The notes below the pieces were generated by a model. It saw only the letters and a program-made list of their open reading frames with translations. It was not told the DNA's origin and did not search any database. Source: Gymnorhina tibicen (lineage: Eukaryota; Chordata; Aves; Passeriformes; Artamidae). Taken from it: a stretch of 64,000 bases of DNA. The DNA lies in the NCBI GenBank assembly GCA_013399875.1, contig VXAZ01018984.1, positions 3,168,935-3,232,934 of the forward strand. The letters are read 5' to 3'. This document shows, one piece after another, positions 37,747 to 49,100 of the stretch (position 1 is the first letter of the stretch; the number at the start of each line of letters is the position of its first letter). A program made the position numbers and the translations under genes.

Positions 37747-39868
37747 TTTTGAAATCTTTAGTCTTGTATGCATTTTAGAGGCATTTCCAAACTAGTACAG
37801 ATTACAGCAGAGTTCTTTGTTTTCCCTGCTTTATACTGACTACAAAAGGAATTACTTCTGTTTGGATACTTGACATCCCCATTATTTCCTTTAGAACGAG
37901 AGCTATTGTAGATGTAGAAAGCTAAATAAATCAGGTTTGTAATAAATATAGTTCAAATCAGCATGTTGTATGGCAAAAGTGGAAGAAATAGTATAATCTT
38001 TCTAGCAAACTTAATTAAAAAATGAAACCAGCTTACTTATTAGTTTGAAGAGGAAACAACTAGCTTCAATTTAAGTCCTTATTCCTCTCCTACTCAGGAT
38101 GCTATTCATTAGAAAGGACCCTGAAGTAGTGCTAAAACCAGGGAATGTATAGTAAATGCTAGCTTGGCACTTGCAAATCTAAATAGGATATTCTATGTTT
38201 TTGAAAACACACAGATAATGTCATTCTACACTAAGGGCTGGAGCTCACTACTCCATCCTGCCATTCTCAGGTTGTGCTTGTGGCCAGCCCAGTAGACTTG
38301 AAACAGTAATAGGATTTATAGAGAGAGAAAGGCCTTGAAAGGCACCAGAACCACTGAGCATCTAATTATTCAGTGGAGAGGGGTGAAGGCAGAGGGGCAT
38401 GTTGAATCCTGACATAAGATGTTTGAGAGGTAAACACTTGGTTCTGTTAGAGCAGCAGAAGTCCCTCTCCCAGTGTAACTTCAAGAATAAAATAAGTTTC
38501 AGTAGGTTTCTTTGATGTTTGGTTTGTTGTGGTTTTGTTGGTTTTGTTGGGGGTTCTTTTGTTATTGTTTTTTTTAAATCTTCCAGTGGCCATGACAACC
38601 TCCAAAACAATTAAGATGTTTATTATTAGTGCTCACACACTGCATGCCAAATAGAGTCCTTCTTCCATTTTAGAGGACTCAAACGTTTCCTCTGCTGTGA
38701 TTAGTAGTGGCCGTAATTGTCTCAGAGGGATAAAGGGACACTAACTCTTCCCTTGAGTCTTGACCGCTACAGATGAGTTCCTTGGAGAAAATATGGACAG
38801 TGCTGTCAGACTTGGTGGTGAAGCCTTCCCTCTAGCAGCAAGAGGCCCAGGAGCTTACCAGTGCTAGAATCATCTGTTTACGGACTGAATAATTTTTTTT
38901 CCCTACAAATTATAAATACTGTTCTTGAAGCATGAGACAAAACTCCAGTTCCACACCTTTTCCTGTTTCGTTCTAGTCTTAGAACAGAAACCTTCAAACT
39001 GTGATTTTCCAAAAACAGCTTCAGCACAATAATTCTAGCTGCTCTTCATACATACACATCCATTTCTTTTCCAGCCTGCAGTGATAACTTCCTTTGCAAA
39101 GGATTTGGTTCTTTTTAGGCAGAGGATAGTGGATTCTGCAAGTGCTGGACTAATAATAAAAAGTAGTGGTAGTATAACCCTTTGCCATACCTAAAAAAAA
39201 TGGAAGCTGTAGTTACTGTTGTAGTGGTTTTGGAACCTGATCTCAGATGTCTACAAACTGCATGGCCAGAGATCCTCAGGGTGCTCATGGTTAGGCAGGA
39301 ACTCAGGTCTGATGAGCTGCTCTTCTCTGCGGTAACTGATGTGTTTAGAGGCAGGCATGAAAACAGCAATGGAGGCACTCAGGACTCTTAAAATTGAAAC
39401 CTGAGGTGCTTTTAGAGTTTGATTATATTTGGTGGGAGCTGAATAGCCTTTTCATGACTGCCTAAATTCTACCTGAATTTTCAATTTTATTTCTGCATCT
39501 CTTTTTGAGTCTGACTGTGACTGTTCACTGAATAAAGATCAAAATCACACCTTGCACAGTTACCATATATGGCAAAAATCCTTTTCCTTTTAACATTAAA
39601 GCACTGTAAAGAGCATCTTCACAGAGTTCACTGACATTCTTTAACAGGGTGGTCTGTAAATAGTCTAAAGGTTTGCTTACATGTATTAGAGTATTAAAGT
39701 GTTAGAGTACATGGCTTGCATCACAAGCATACAGGCTACTTCTTTTCTTAACTGGGAATCGCAACATATTTTGGGAAAAGAAGGGAAATATAAATTATCA
39801 GGTGCTAATTTTTGTTTCAGAATGAAAAGCAGTTAGGCTGAGTTGTGCCTCTCTGTACAGAACATACT
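37747..39868. other. Unassigned sequence with a G/T-rich tract
   Basis: No gene recognised. A G/T-rich low-complexity tract (about 38517-38577, GGTTTTGTTGG-type) is the main structure. It produces a Pro/Thr/Lys-rich minus-strand frame (38362-38610) that is not a credible protein. Confidence 0.55.
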
Positions 39869-39917
39869 GACCTTCTCAAAGGTCTTTTCCAACCTAGATG
39901 GCTCTATGATTCTATGT
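39869..39917 (+). repeat. CR1 LINE 3' tail fragment
   Basis: TGACCTTCTCAAAGGTCTTT then TCCAACCTAGATGG and CTCTATGATTCTATG is the end of a CR1 in plus orientation: the CCTTCCAACC block followed by the octamer-repeat tail. Only about 50 bp of the element survive. Confidence 0.85.
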
Positions 39918-40424
39918 CCTGAAACAGTTTGCACTTTGTCTATTGGTAATAGAACCAATTCTAAACCCATATTGCTGTTTTCAAAATATGTCTCATTTGT
40001 CAGTCACGCAGACAAGTGAACTGTAAACCAAAACAAAATGGGACCAAGCCAGTGTGAAAAACTCATTTTCTGCATACAAGAAGGAAACTGGAAGCTCAGC
40101 CTTTGGAATAAGTGTCTTCACTATACATGTAAGGGAAAGCTGAGACTGTCTGGGGATCAGCAACTCCCACTCTGAGCTTTTTGCACCCTGACAAAGAGAT
40201 GCATGGTGTTAATTTTAGGTTAGTGAGATAAAGATGCAAAAGTCAGATAGATGCTCTTAAAATATATTCCAACTATTTATCAGGGCATAGAATAGTTGTA
40301 AAATCCTGCTAGGATTCTCTCTCAAGTAAACTCTTTCTCTCTCATCATCAAATAAAACATTTACAGGGACCAAGCTTGTAGCCATAAATGTGCTCCTGTG
40401 TTAAACATAGCTACCCTTTAGAAC
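39918..40424. other. Unassigned sequence
   Basis: Nothing recognised in this interval. Confidence 0.5.
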
Positions 40425-40454
40425 CATCTCAAGATACTTCTGTATCTTGAGATG
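40425..40454. repeat. Perfect 13-bp inverted repeat with 4-nt loop
   Basis: CATCTCAAGATAC (40425-40437) and GTATCTTGAGATG (40442-40454) are exact reverse complements separated by TTCT. Such a compact perfect palindrome could extrude as a cruciform or arise by template switching. No surrounding gene or terminator context exists. Confidence 0.85.
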
Positions 40455-41879
40455 TAAACCCTCATTTTGAATTTGCTATAGGTGTTAGGAACAAGAGGGT
40501 ATCTCTTTCTGCATACATGAATTCATGTAACTTAATTCTGCAAGATGGCACACATTTACTCATGGGTTAAGATTATAATTGCATTTCAAAGCAGTTCTCT
40601 TGAAACATTCTAAAACAGATTATGTTCTTAAAAACTCTGTTCTTTACTTTGCATGTTTTAGTACTACATCCCATTAAAGCTGTGTTTGAAGTTACTAGGA
40701 TTTGTTAAAAATTTGATCGTGCCTAAGCAGATAAGAGATTATATGCTTTATGTATATATTTGAAGGATTTGTTCCAGCTTGGATACAGTGTATTAATTGG
40801 CCACCTACAGTGAATAGCAGTGTTTAATATTTAGAACCCTTTTCCTCATTGTTTTCCAGGCAGAAGAGCATGTAAGTATTCTTTTAACTAAATTTGCTAA
40901 CTTTCTGGAGCACATTTAAACAATGTGTGCTACTTGTGTCATATTACATTAACTTCACTTCTACAGACAGGTTGTATACATATGTAATAAATAGCCCCTC
41001 AGGGATCAGATCTAGATTAACTGAGAAAAACGTACTCTGCTGTACGTTAAGTAATTTACAATATCTCAGTAAACATTAGAAAAGAAATGTTTGTCTCACC
41101 AGAACAGGTTAACAGTGCCTGCAGACTCAGTAATGATTGTAGAATGTTAAACTATCAAGTGGAAAGTTATAATCACTTCAAATAGTCTAATTTTTCCCCT
41201 AAAACATCAGGCTATCTGGAGTTTGATACCATGATGTCTGTAATAACACTGAATGTTTATGATACAGATTGAAACTAGTAAAGAAAGACACCAGTTCTGC
41301 AAAGGATCTAAACAGAGTGACTTAAAACTGAGAGGCAGGCTTGGAGAGAAAACTTGTTTAAGTGGGTAATCTTTTATTTAAACATTATTCCTTTTAAATT
41401 AAATTACAGTATCTGCAGTTAGAGATGAAGCATGTTTTAGGCATGCCAGTTTTATTTACATGTCACAAAATCCCTGTAGCCTCTCTATCAGCTCAGTTCT
41501 GCCTGGTAATTATTTAAATAGAGGTGTGGTAAGTGTGCTACCACTGGCTTTGGTTTTTATTGTTCCAGCTCTAGTCTAATTAACAAAAACTGTTCTAAGT
41601 GTGTGAGGGTTACTTCGGCAACTTTTGGATGTTTAACATGGACATTCATTACAACTCCAGAACTCTCTTGTTAAATCTGCCAGATATTGAAGAAAGTAAC
41701 ATATAGATGTGGTACAGCAAGAAGTAAAAATTGTCTTTTCTTCATGTTAAATCCCTGCAGCTTCTGGCTGCACTGATTGGCTGTGTAGATGTAAGTTTTC
41801 CCTGAAATAGGAGGACTCACCATATAGCACCATGTAAGCTTAGGATAAACCACATATTATGAGAAGTGCAGTGATTTCT
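40455..41879. other. AT-rich sequence, no gene recognised
   Basis: No supported exon or repeat. The frames at 40894-41079 and 41671-41853 are about 60 codons and not recognised. Confidence 0.55.
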
Positions 41880-41940
41880 GAATTTAGCCTAGCTGCCTTG
41901 TCTCCGATACACAGAGGGAGATAGAAAGTAGGCTAAATTC
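41880..41940. repeat. Inverted repeat forming a 61-nt hairpin
   Basis: GAATTTAGCCTA (41880-41891) is the exact reverse complement of TAGGCTAAATTC (41929-41940). Inside, TCTCC (41901-41905) can pair with GGAGA (41917-41921), leaving an internal loop of 9 and 7 nt and an 11-nt terminal loop. It could be a short MITE-like relic or a small structured RNA, but the internal loop is large for a typical pre-miRNA. Confidence 0.7.
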
Positions 41941-44900
41941 CAAATGAGGAAGCATGTTTAGAATTCTGTCTTAATTGATCATTTAAGGACAATCATCTTA
42001 ATTGTTTAATTACATTATTTAACTGTCTTAAACTCAGGCAAGAGGCCCACCAGCATAGAGAAATAACAAACTGTAGTAAGAGTGGCTGGAGCAGAGGACC
42101 ATAAGCCCTGGATTCTGGAGAAGCCATTTAGCACTGTTTGCTTGTCCTGAAATAGAAATAATAAATACTTCATTATACTCAATCATTGGAGATCCTAAGA
42201 CAAGCAACACTGTATTAAAAATAATCATTATTATTTCATTATATATTAGCTTTGCAACAAAAACAACTGAATGCTTTTCTACGTGGAGCAAAGGTAATTC
42301 AATATGCACTATGTAGGAATACCTTAAAGTGTATTAATTGCATATGAAAATGTTAAAGGAACTGAAAAGCAGTAGATGAAAATGTTCATAAACATTGTGG
42401 CTACTAAGTTAAAAACCAAGGTGTCATATTTACTTAGTCACTTAGTCTGATCTTACAGAAGCAGCTTGATTCATTGTACATGTACTGATTGAGGGGAGAG
42501 AAAAAGTATTTAAAAGAAGGCTGTAAAAGTAAGAAGGAACAAGACTGACAGAGGGACACAAATTTAAGGGAGGACTGGTGAGGGATAGTCCTGTAGGACT
42601 GGTATCAGTCGGGTCAGAATCCCGGAGTGCACTTTGTTTCAGGTAGGCCTGACCCTCTCTGCTGTCCTGTTCCATTTGTCTGCAAAGAATGATGGAAAAG
42701 ACACAGTCATTTGTCTGTCAGCTGAGGACCTGACATAGTGACAAAGATGTCAGGCTTGGAGAGAAGTTCAGAAGTGGAGTCCAGTGGAATTTACCTACAG
42801 ACAATGCTTTGCAGTTATCCTCTGCAGCTGAGGGAATTCTGTGCTTCCCTTGTTTACTTACTCCTTTCTATCCAGGGAATAACTAGAATCTGAGACACAA
42901 GTGTCATGTAGTGCCAGTTACTAAACATACAGGTTCATCTGTAATGAAATACAGGTCTTTTATTAAAAGAAAAAAAATAGAGGAAAGACAGAGAGAAAGA
43001 GAGAAGTGCTTTTTCAGAAAGACAATAACTTAAAAATTAGTGACATTGATTTTTAAAGAATGCTGAGTTGTATCTTATCATACCAAAAATAAGAAAGTAA
43101 ATTAGAAACGTCCCATGAACTCAAGAATTATGTGGACACAATCCCTGTTACTTTAAAGTGAGATATAAATCCAGAGATTTCTCATGCCATCATTTTGTAA
43201 ATAATTACAGTTCTGCTGAATCTGTTGTATAAAGTTTACATGGGAGGTTCAGTGCACCCTTGCTCTTGTTTAGAACATTGGGAACCACCAGAGAGATGTT
43301 GACATATGGCTGCACTGTTTTAGTGCACGAGACATTGACTACATGGGAGCATAATAAACAGGAGCATAAAGACAGGTTTGTGCAAGCAGTTTGGATTGAC
43401 CTTTTTGGCAGCTGAAATCCATCTTGAGTACATGGTGCTGATGTGGACAGACATGTAAACCTCATCTTGTTACCGCAACTACCAGTTTTACAAATATATT
43501 CCAAAGCTCAAAATGTACATCATTCTAAGTAAAGTGATTTTAAATGGGAGAGGGGATGCAGCAGCAACAATTCAAAGTAAGACAGAGCAGAAACTTTCTC
43601 TTAAAGTTGTGGAATTACCCCCATTGATAAATTAGGAGTTAGATAAGTGTGTTTTACACCAATAGAAATTCTTCTAATCATTTCAGGGGGATGGCTTATT
43701 TCACGTATTTTTTCCCTAGCAAAACATTTGACTAACTGATACAGTATTTTAATTTTGGCATTTAAAAAGAACAATCTACTGTCCTTTCAATAAGCAGTTC
43801 TAGGATAAGCATTTTCCAAATTAGGAATATTTGTACAAATACCTTTTACTTTGAACAGCAGTGTCTGAATCTGGTCTACTGCAGTATTCTTAGAAACAGA
43901 ATGAATCCAATTGTAATCCATTTTTGAAGGAACATTTTTAAAGAACTTAACGCTTTCTACCTTTTGAAAACTATCTAACATAGCCAAATTTAGTTTTATT
44001 TTAACAAGTCTTAATCTACTGTTGCATACCAAAATATCAGCCTCTTTGTATAGCTCCAGTATTGCTTGGATTTGAGACTATAAAATAATCACTCATTGTG
44101 ATAATAAATTTTAAGATTTAATCTTAACTGACGGTATGTAGGCAAATGTCACTTCACAGTTCTAAGTGCTCCTTATGTCCTCAGTAATTTCTTGTTAAAT
44201 CAGTGGAAGCACTGTGCACATTGATCTGTGGATATTGCCCATCAGTTCTAAATGGTTTCATTATGCAATAATGAAAGAACACACCTTTAACTTGTGAGCA
44301 TACCTACCTATAGTATTGTGAGTTGCATACTTCTAATAGTTTTCCTAAATTTATCAACTCACCAGTTAGTAAAATCCTGAGATCAACAAAAGTAAGATGA
44401 AAAAAAATTCTTATTGTTGTAATGTTAAGGAGCAGTGAAGATGGAGAGGAAGGTGGCAAAAGAGTAGTTACTCAATTTGGCACAACAGAGAAGCTGGTTA
44501 GCATGAGATATTCCTTATCTTGGATATCACAAGGTATCTTTAAAACAGGAATGGCTGGTACTACCTCATCATAACCACACCCTTAGCTTTACCCTTGGGT
44601 TTTTGGAAGAACTTTTCTGGAAAGAGGGGCTTTATTTTATGTGTGTGCTTGTCCATGTTGGAAAATAACTATGAGGCAGTAGTCCAGAGTATGTGAAATT
44701 TAGTGTACGCCTCATCACACTTAATACAGAGTTTTAGAGTGAGCAACATTTTTCTTATATTGAAGTGTTATTGCAGTGTAAACTGTTTTTCACAGTGTTG
44801 TAATAAATATACACTCTGTTAATCTCTTATTTTAAAATACAGAAAACATGAACCTTTAATGACTGGCTTATCCAAGTCATGCAACAGGTAAAAGTGCACT

Positions 44901-45032
44901 CTTTCATATTTCTTCAGTGCAACTAGTAATAGTATGGTCTTGTCTAGAATTTGTGGCCTGAAAGTGGAAAGGTATTTAGTATCAGAGATTCAACCTTCAA
45001 ATTTGACAATTTCAGATTTTTTTAAGTCAGCA
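41941..45032. other. AT-rich sequence, no gene recognised
   Basis: A purine-rich tract lies at about 42965-43006. Open frames (42034-42309, 43205-43504, both minus, under 100 codons) lack recognisable domains. ATGACT/AGTCAT near 44860-44880 is a trivial inverted repeat. Confidence 0.55.
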
Positions 45033-45392
45033 TAATCACAGAATGGTTGAGGCTGGAAGGAGCCTCTGGAGGGCACCTGTTCCAAGCCATGGCTCAAGCA
45101 GGGACACCTGGAGCCAGTTAGCCAGGACCCTTTCCAGACATCTGAATATCTCCAAGGAAGAGTCTCCACAGCCTCTCAGCCCGTGCCCATGCGTGGTCAC
45201 CCTCACAGTGAAACCTGAGGTTCAGAAGGAACTTCTTGCATTGTCCTTTCACTGAACAGCAGCATAAAGAGCCTTGATTCATCTTCTATGCACCCTCCCA
45301 CCAGGTATTTATGTGCTTTGATGAAACACACCCACCCACCCCCTGAGCCTTCTCTTCTCCAAGCGGTGCAGCCCCAGCTCTCTCTAAGCCTT
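45033..45392 (-). repeat. CR1 LINE, 3' part
   Basis: AATCACAGAATGGTTGAGGC then TGGAAGGAGCC marks the reverse-complemented CR1 tail. It is followed in order by CCAAGCCATGGCTCAAGCAG then GGACACCTGGAGCC, TTTCCAGACATCTGAATATC, CACAGCCTCTCAGCC, CACCCTCACAGTGAAACCTG and finally CCTGAGCCTTCTCTTCTCCA then GCCCCAGCTCTCTC. That gives about 360 bp of recognisable element. Small open frames on both strands here (45043-45255 plus, 45286-45603 minus) overlap or adjoin the CR1 and are not genes. Confidence 0.9.
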
Positions 45393-46070
45393 TACTGGCA
45401 TGGGAGGTGCTTGCATTTTGTATAAATTGTGTTATGTTCGTTGTTTGCCCTGCATAAAGATGTGGCTTATGCTCTTGTGCTGTTCCTAAAATTTGCTCAG
45501 TGAAAGTGGAAGACCCCTGTATTTGCTCAGGAAAGCTTCTGACTCTTAGGATTCCTATGATTTGGGTTTTGCTGTTGCTGGTACTCATTGGTACAAAAGA
45601 CACCAGTGGAGAATAGCTTGTCAGGTACTATTCTTTCATTTAAACATCCTGAATTTTCGGTTCATCTGCAAAGGTAGAAATAATGGTATGCTGTGAAAAT
45701 CAGTGTGCTTGTTCTGGCTGTCGTGTATCGTAACCCTAGATCATTTTCTCATCAGTACATTTGGGGAAGAGGGCTCGTACTATGCTATTGATAGCACATA
45801 TTATTTAAGGATTAAACCATTTTCCTACTCCTTTTATTTTTTTTTTCAGAAGGGCAAAAATACATGAAAATTTCTATATTCTGGGAATGGCAGAGCTAAA
45901 CTCAATTGAAAGCTTTGAGGTTTGATTTGGACAGCAGGCAGAGGGGTAAAGTGAGAGGGGAAGATTGGCCTTTTGTCCCTCACCTGAACCTTTTAGGCTC
46001 CCTTCTCCTTGCCTGGAGAAAGCCTTTCTTCCCTTCCCTTACAGATATTGCATTACCCTACCCTGGGCTC
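45393..46070. other. Unassigned sequence
   Basis: Nothing recognised apart from a T-rich run near 45836-45847. Confidence 0.5.
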
Positions 46071-46115
46071 ATGCCAGATTCTGGAGAGCATGTACCCATG
46101 CCAGATTCTGGAGAG
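46071..46115. repeat. 27-bp tandem duplication
   Basis: ATGCCAGATTCTGGAGAG occurs at 46071-46088 and 46098-46115, giving a 27-bp period with 1.7 copies. Because 27 is a multiple of three, all overlapping frames (45906-46362) stay open through it; the frames are otherwise featureless. Confidence 0.8.
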
Positions 46116-49100
46116 AGAATTTGGCCTCACAATGTTTGCATTGTGTTTGTTCATTACGAGTGAGGGTGCTTTGAAAGTAGCCACGTTTGAGTCTGTAGCT
46201 GTCCTTGTGTTAAGCAGGCCTGTGAAATGCTCTATGTCGCTAATGTTCATACACATTTGGACAAAGCAAGTATATTTTTATATGGTTTTAATTTTAAAAT
46301 CACTGAAGTGGTATCCTTGGTTCTTGCTGCTAGTGGAGTCTAGTATTGCTGTCCTCACTTGAGCAAATCTCCCTGTGAGATCAACAAATTCTGCCTAAGG
46401 AAAAGGTTAAAAAAATGGCTTATAAAGGCCAAAAAGGAGCTATGCTTCACACAGCTTCTCTTGGTAACTGCATCAGTTTGAAGTCTCAAGTATTAGAGAT
46501 CTTTTGAGCGTTCCAGTTTCAGGGAGAATATTCTGTATGAGCTCTAAGAATATCTTTTTCTGGTGGGGAAAACACATGTATAAAGATGTTAAAAGCTGGC
46601 TGTTCCACTGGAATGAGTGAAATCTTAAATTTTACACAGTTCTACATTTTTCCACTGAGGGATTTTTATTTATTGTTATTCTGGTTAAAGTGGTACTTAA
46701 TCCATCAGTAAGAATTCCATGATAAAATTCAGGCCGTGCCTTGGGTGACCTGTCAGAAACTGTATATCTTATTGCTAGGAATCTTTTGAGACTTGGGATT
46801 TGATATTTCTCCTGCACATATATGAGATGTCTTTGGCAAAGGTCACGTAAGTTTTAACCCACAATATTAAGTCACAAATGAAATGGATTTAAGTGGTCTT
46901 GCCCTACTCCCCTGTGAGTGCTTTCTCACATCTCAAAACCACCGTATAATTTGTCACAATTCAACATGATTATCTGTCTTTGCTCAGGAGGACTATAATA
47001 GCTAAAGAGTAAGTTATATTGCAGGTAAGGATATAGGATTACTGGTAGAGCTGATTGAAAGAGCTTTCTAAACTCTGGTCTAAGCCTATCTGACCCTAGC
47101 TTGCTTTCTTTTATTTTCTTTTTTTATTTTTGATTCTGTTGTCCTTCAGCTTTTTAGGTTTGTTTTTATATTTTTGTTCACTGGTGTTTTTTGGTGGTTT
47201 TGAGTTTTTTTTATTGTGCTAAAAAATACCCTAGATTGCACCAAAAATGCCAACCCGAAATAGGATAGAGAACAAAAGTTCAGCTGACAGTGCGTAAATA
47301 GACCCAGCAATCCCTGATTCAGCTGTCCTCCCTGCTCAGCACAGTTTTTCAGCATGTAGACAGTGAAGCATGTAAATGTTATTTTCTAAACACTGCATGT
47401 CCAAATGATCTAGACGGGATCATGGAACAGAACATGGTTTGAAAAGCTACTGTCCCAGCTGCTCCCCCTGCCCGCCCCACCGGGGGGACTTTGAGAAGCA
47501 GGGCATGTTCGAGTTGCCAATCAAGCTCTTATGTAAAGTCTCACTGAAGTTCAGTGCACTTTTTAAACTATTTTGGGGTTTGGTTTAAAGAAACACTCCT
47601 TAGCATAATGAGCTGTGCATATCTTCTTCATGTTCATTAGTTGCATGCTAATGGCTATGTTTAAAATTCCTTCTTATCTTGTTTTCTGATTGATGGGAAC
47701 TTGAACCAACCTCTAGACTTCCAGACCTTGCTCAGTTACTGTAATTTTCATTGGCAGAATAAATCATTTGATGTGAGAAGTATTGTGCACTGTTTTGATT
47801 CCTTGTTCGGTCCTATGTTATATATTATTTATCAACATCTATTTTGATTTCTCTGGGTATCTGATGAGGTTCTATATTGTATGACAGCCTCTATTATTTA
47901 ACAGACCAGCAGGACTTTTTACCTTCTGCTGTTGCAGCATAGGACAAAGGAATTGCATGCCACTCTTTTTATTTTTCTCTGCTTTTCTTCTTTGCTGTAG
48001 CTGCTTGGGTTAAAAGACAAACAAACAAACAAATCTCTGTGGACTTCAAAGAGATCAAATTAAAAAAAAAAAAGCAAATAATTTCTTAAAGCTCGGCTGT
48101 TTCGCTGTGTTTCTCTCCTGTTTTTCTTTTCTTCCTTTTTTTTTTTAAATTCTGAAAAGAAATAGCAGGCTGTAGGCACTGCCTGTGGCTTGCTAGCCTT
48201 GCTTCTTGTGTGGTCTGTGCAGACTTTATGATTTATTCAGCTAATGGGAAAGGAGCATGACCCCCAGTGGCCACAGAAAGAGAGCTGCATGTGGGTTTAA
48301 TGCTTTCACCACAAAAATGTCTGCTATGACTAAGCTGTGTGGCTGAAGTCACTGTCTGAATGGTGCTAAAAAGGAACTTAGGCATTAAGTGTGCACTATT
48401 TACTATAGATTGGCTCTTGGGATTAGGCCAAGGGTTTCTTACTCAGTTTCAAAGAATAGCATGGAAGCTGCTAGGAAAATTAGAGCTGTGCAATTTATTT
48501 TTACCAGTCTCCCCAGTGAGTGACCCAGTGAAGGATTTGCCTCATAACACTTTTTTTCATCAGTTACCAAAGAGAAATTCAAAATGTGCTGGTTTGTTCG
48601 TGAGTTTTACGGGGCTTATTATTTACATTTTCCCATCTCCTACTTTTCTTCATGTTAACATGACTTTCTAACAATAGTTTTCTTCATGTATGGCTTAGAA
48701 CTGTAAAGGAGAACAGGTTTGGACAACATTTGAGCATCATTGCTTGAGACCAGTTAAAGTACTATCTCTGATTAAAAGGATGAAACTGTGGGCTAAATTA
48801 GGAGTCTGCCCTTGTCTTTGCTCAAGAGAACGGCAGAACCACAAATTCTTCATTGGGAAGAAACTGAAATCATCTCTTTTATTATGGAAAACACTGCCAC
48901 TAGTTTTACTTGATTTTTTTTACTTTTAAGTGCAGATTAAAATGCTCTATATCTGTTTTCCTACTGACAGCTAACTGTCTTCACGTGGATATATTAAAAA
49001 CAAATCCACCACCACTACCTATATAGAGAGAAAAAATTGTGAAGTGTTTTGTAGTCTTTAAAAAGCTTTTAGAAATTCTGCTTTCCCAGCACTAATATCC

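Noticed and set aside
38362..38610. Lys/Pro/Thr-rich minus-strand frame
   Set aside because: Translation of the G/T-rich low-complexity tract at 38517-38577.
48017..48033. (ACAA)n array considered as a CRISPR-like or satellite repeat
   Set aside because: A few units of a simple tetranucleotide repeat; no spacers and a vertebrate context.
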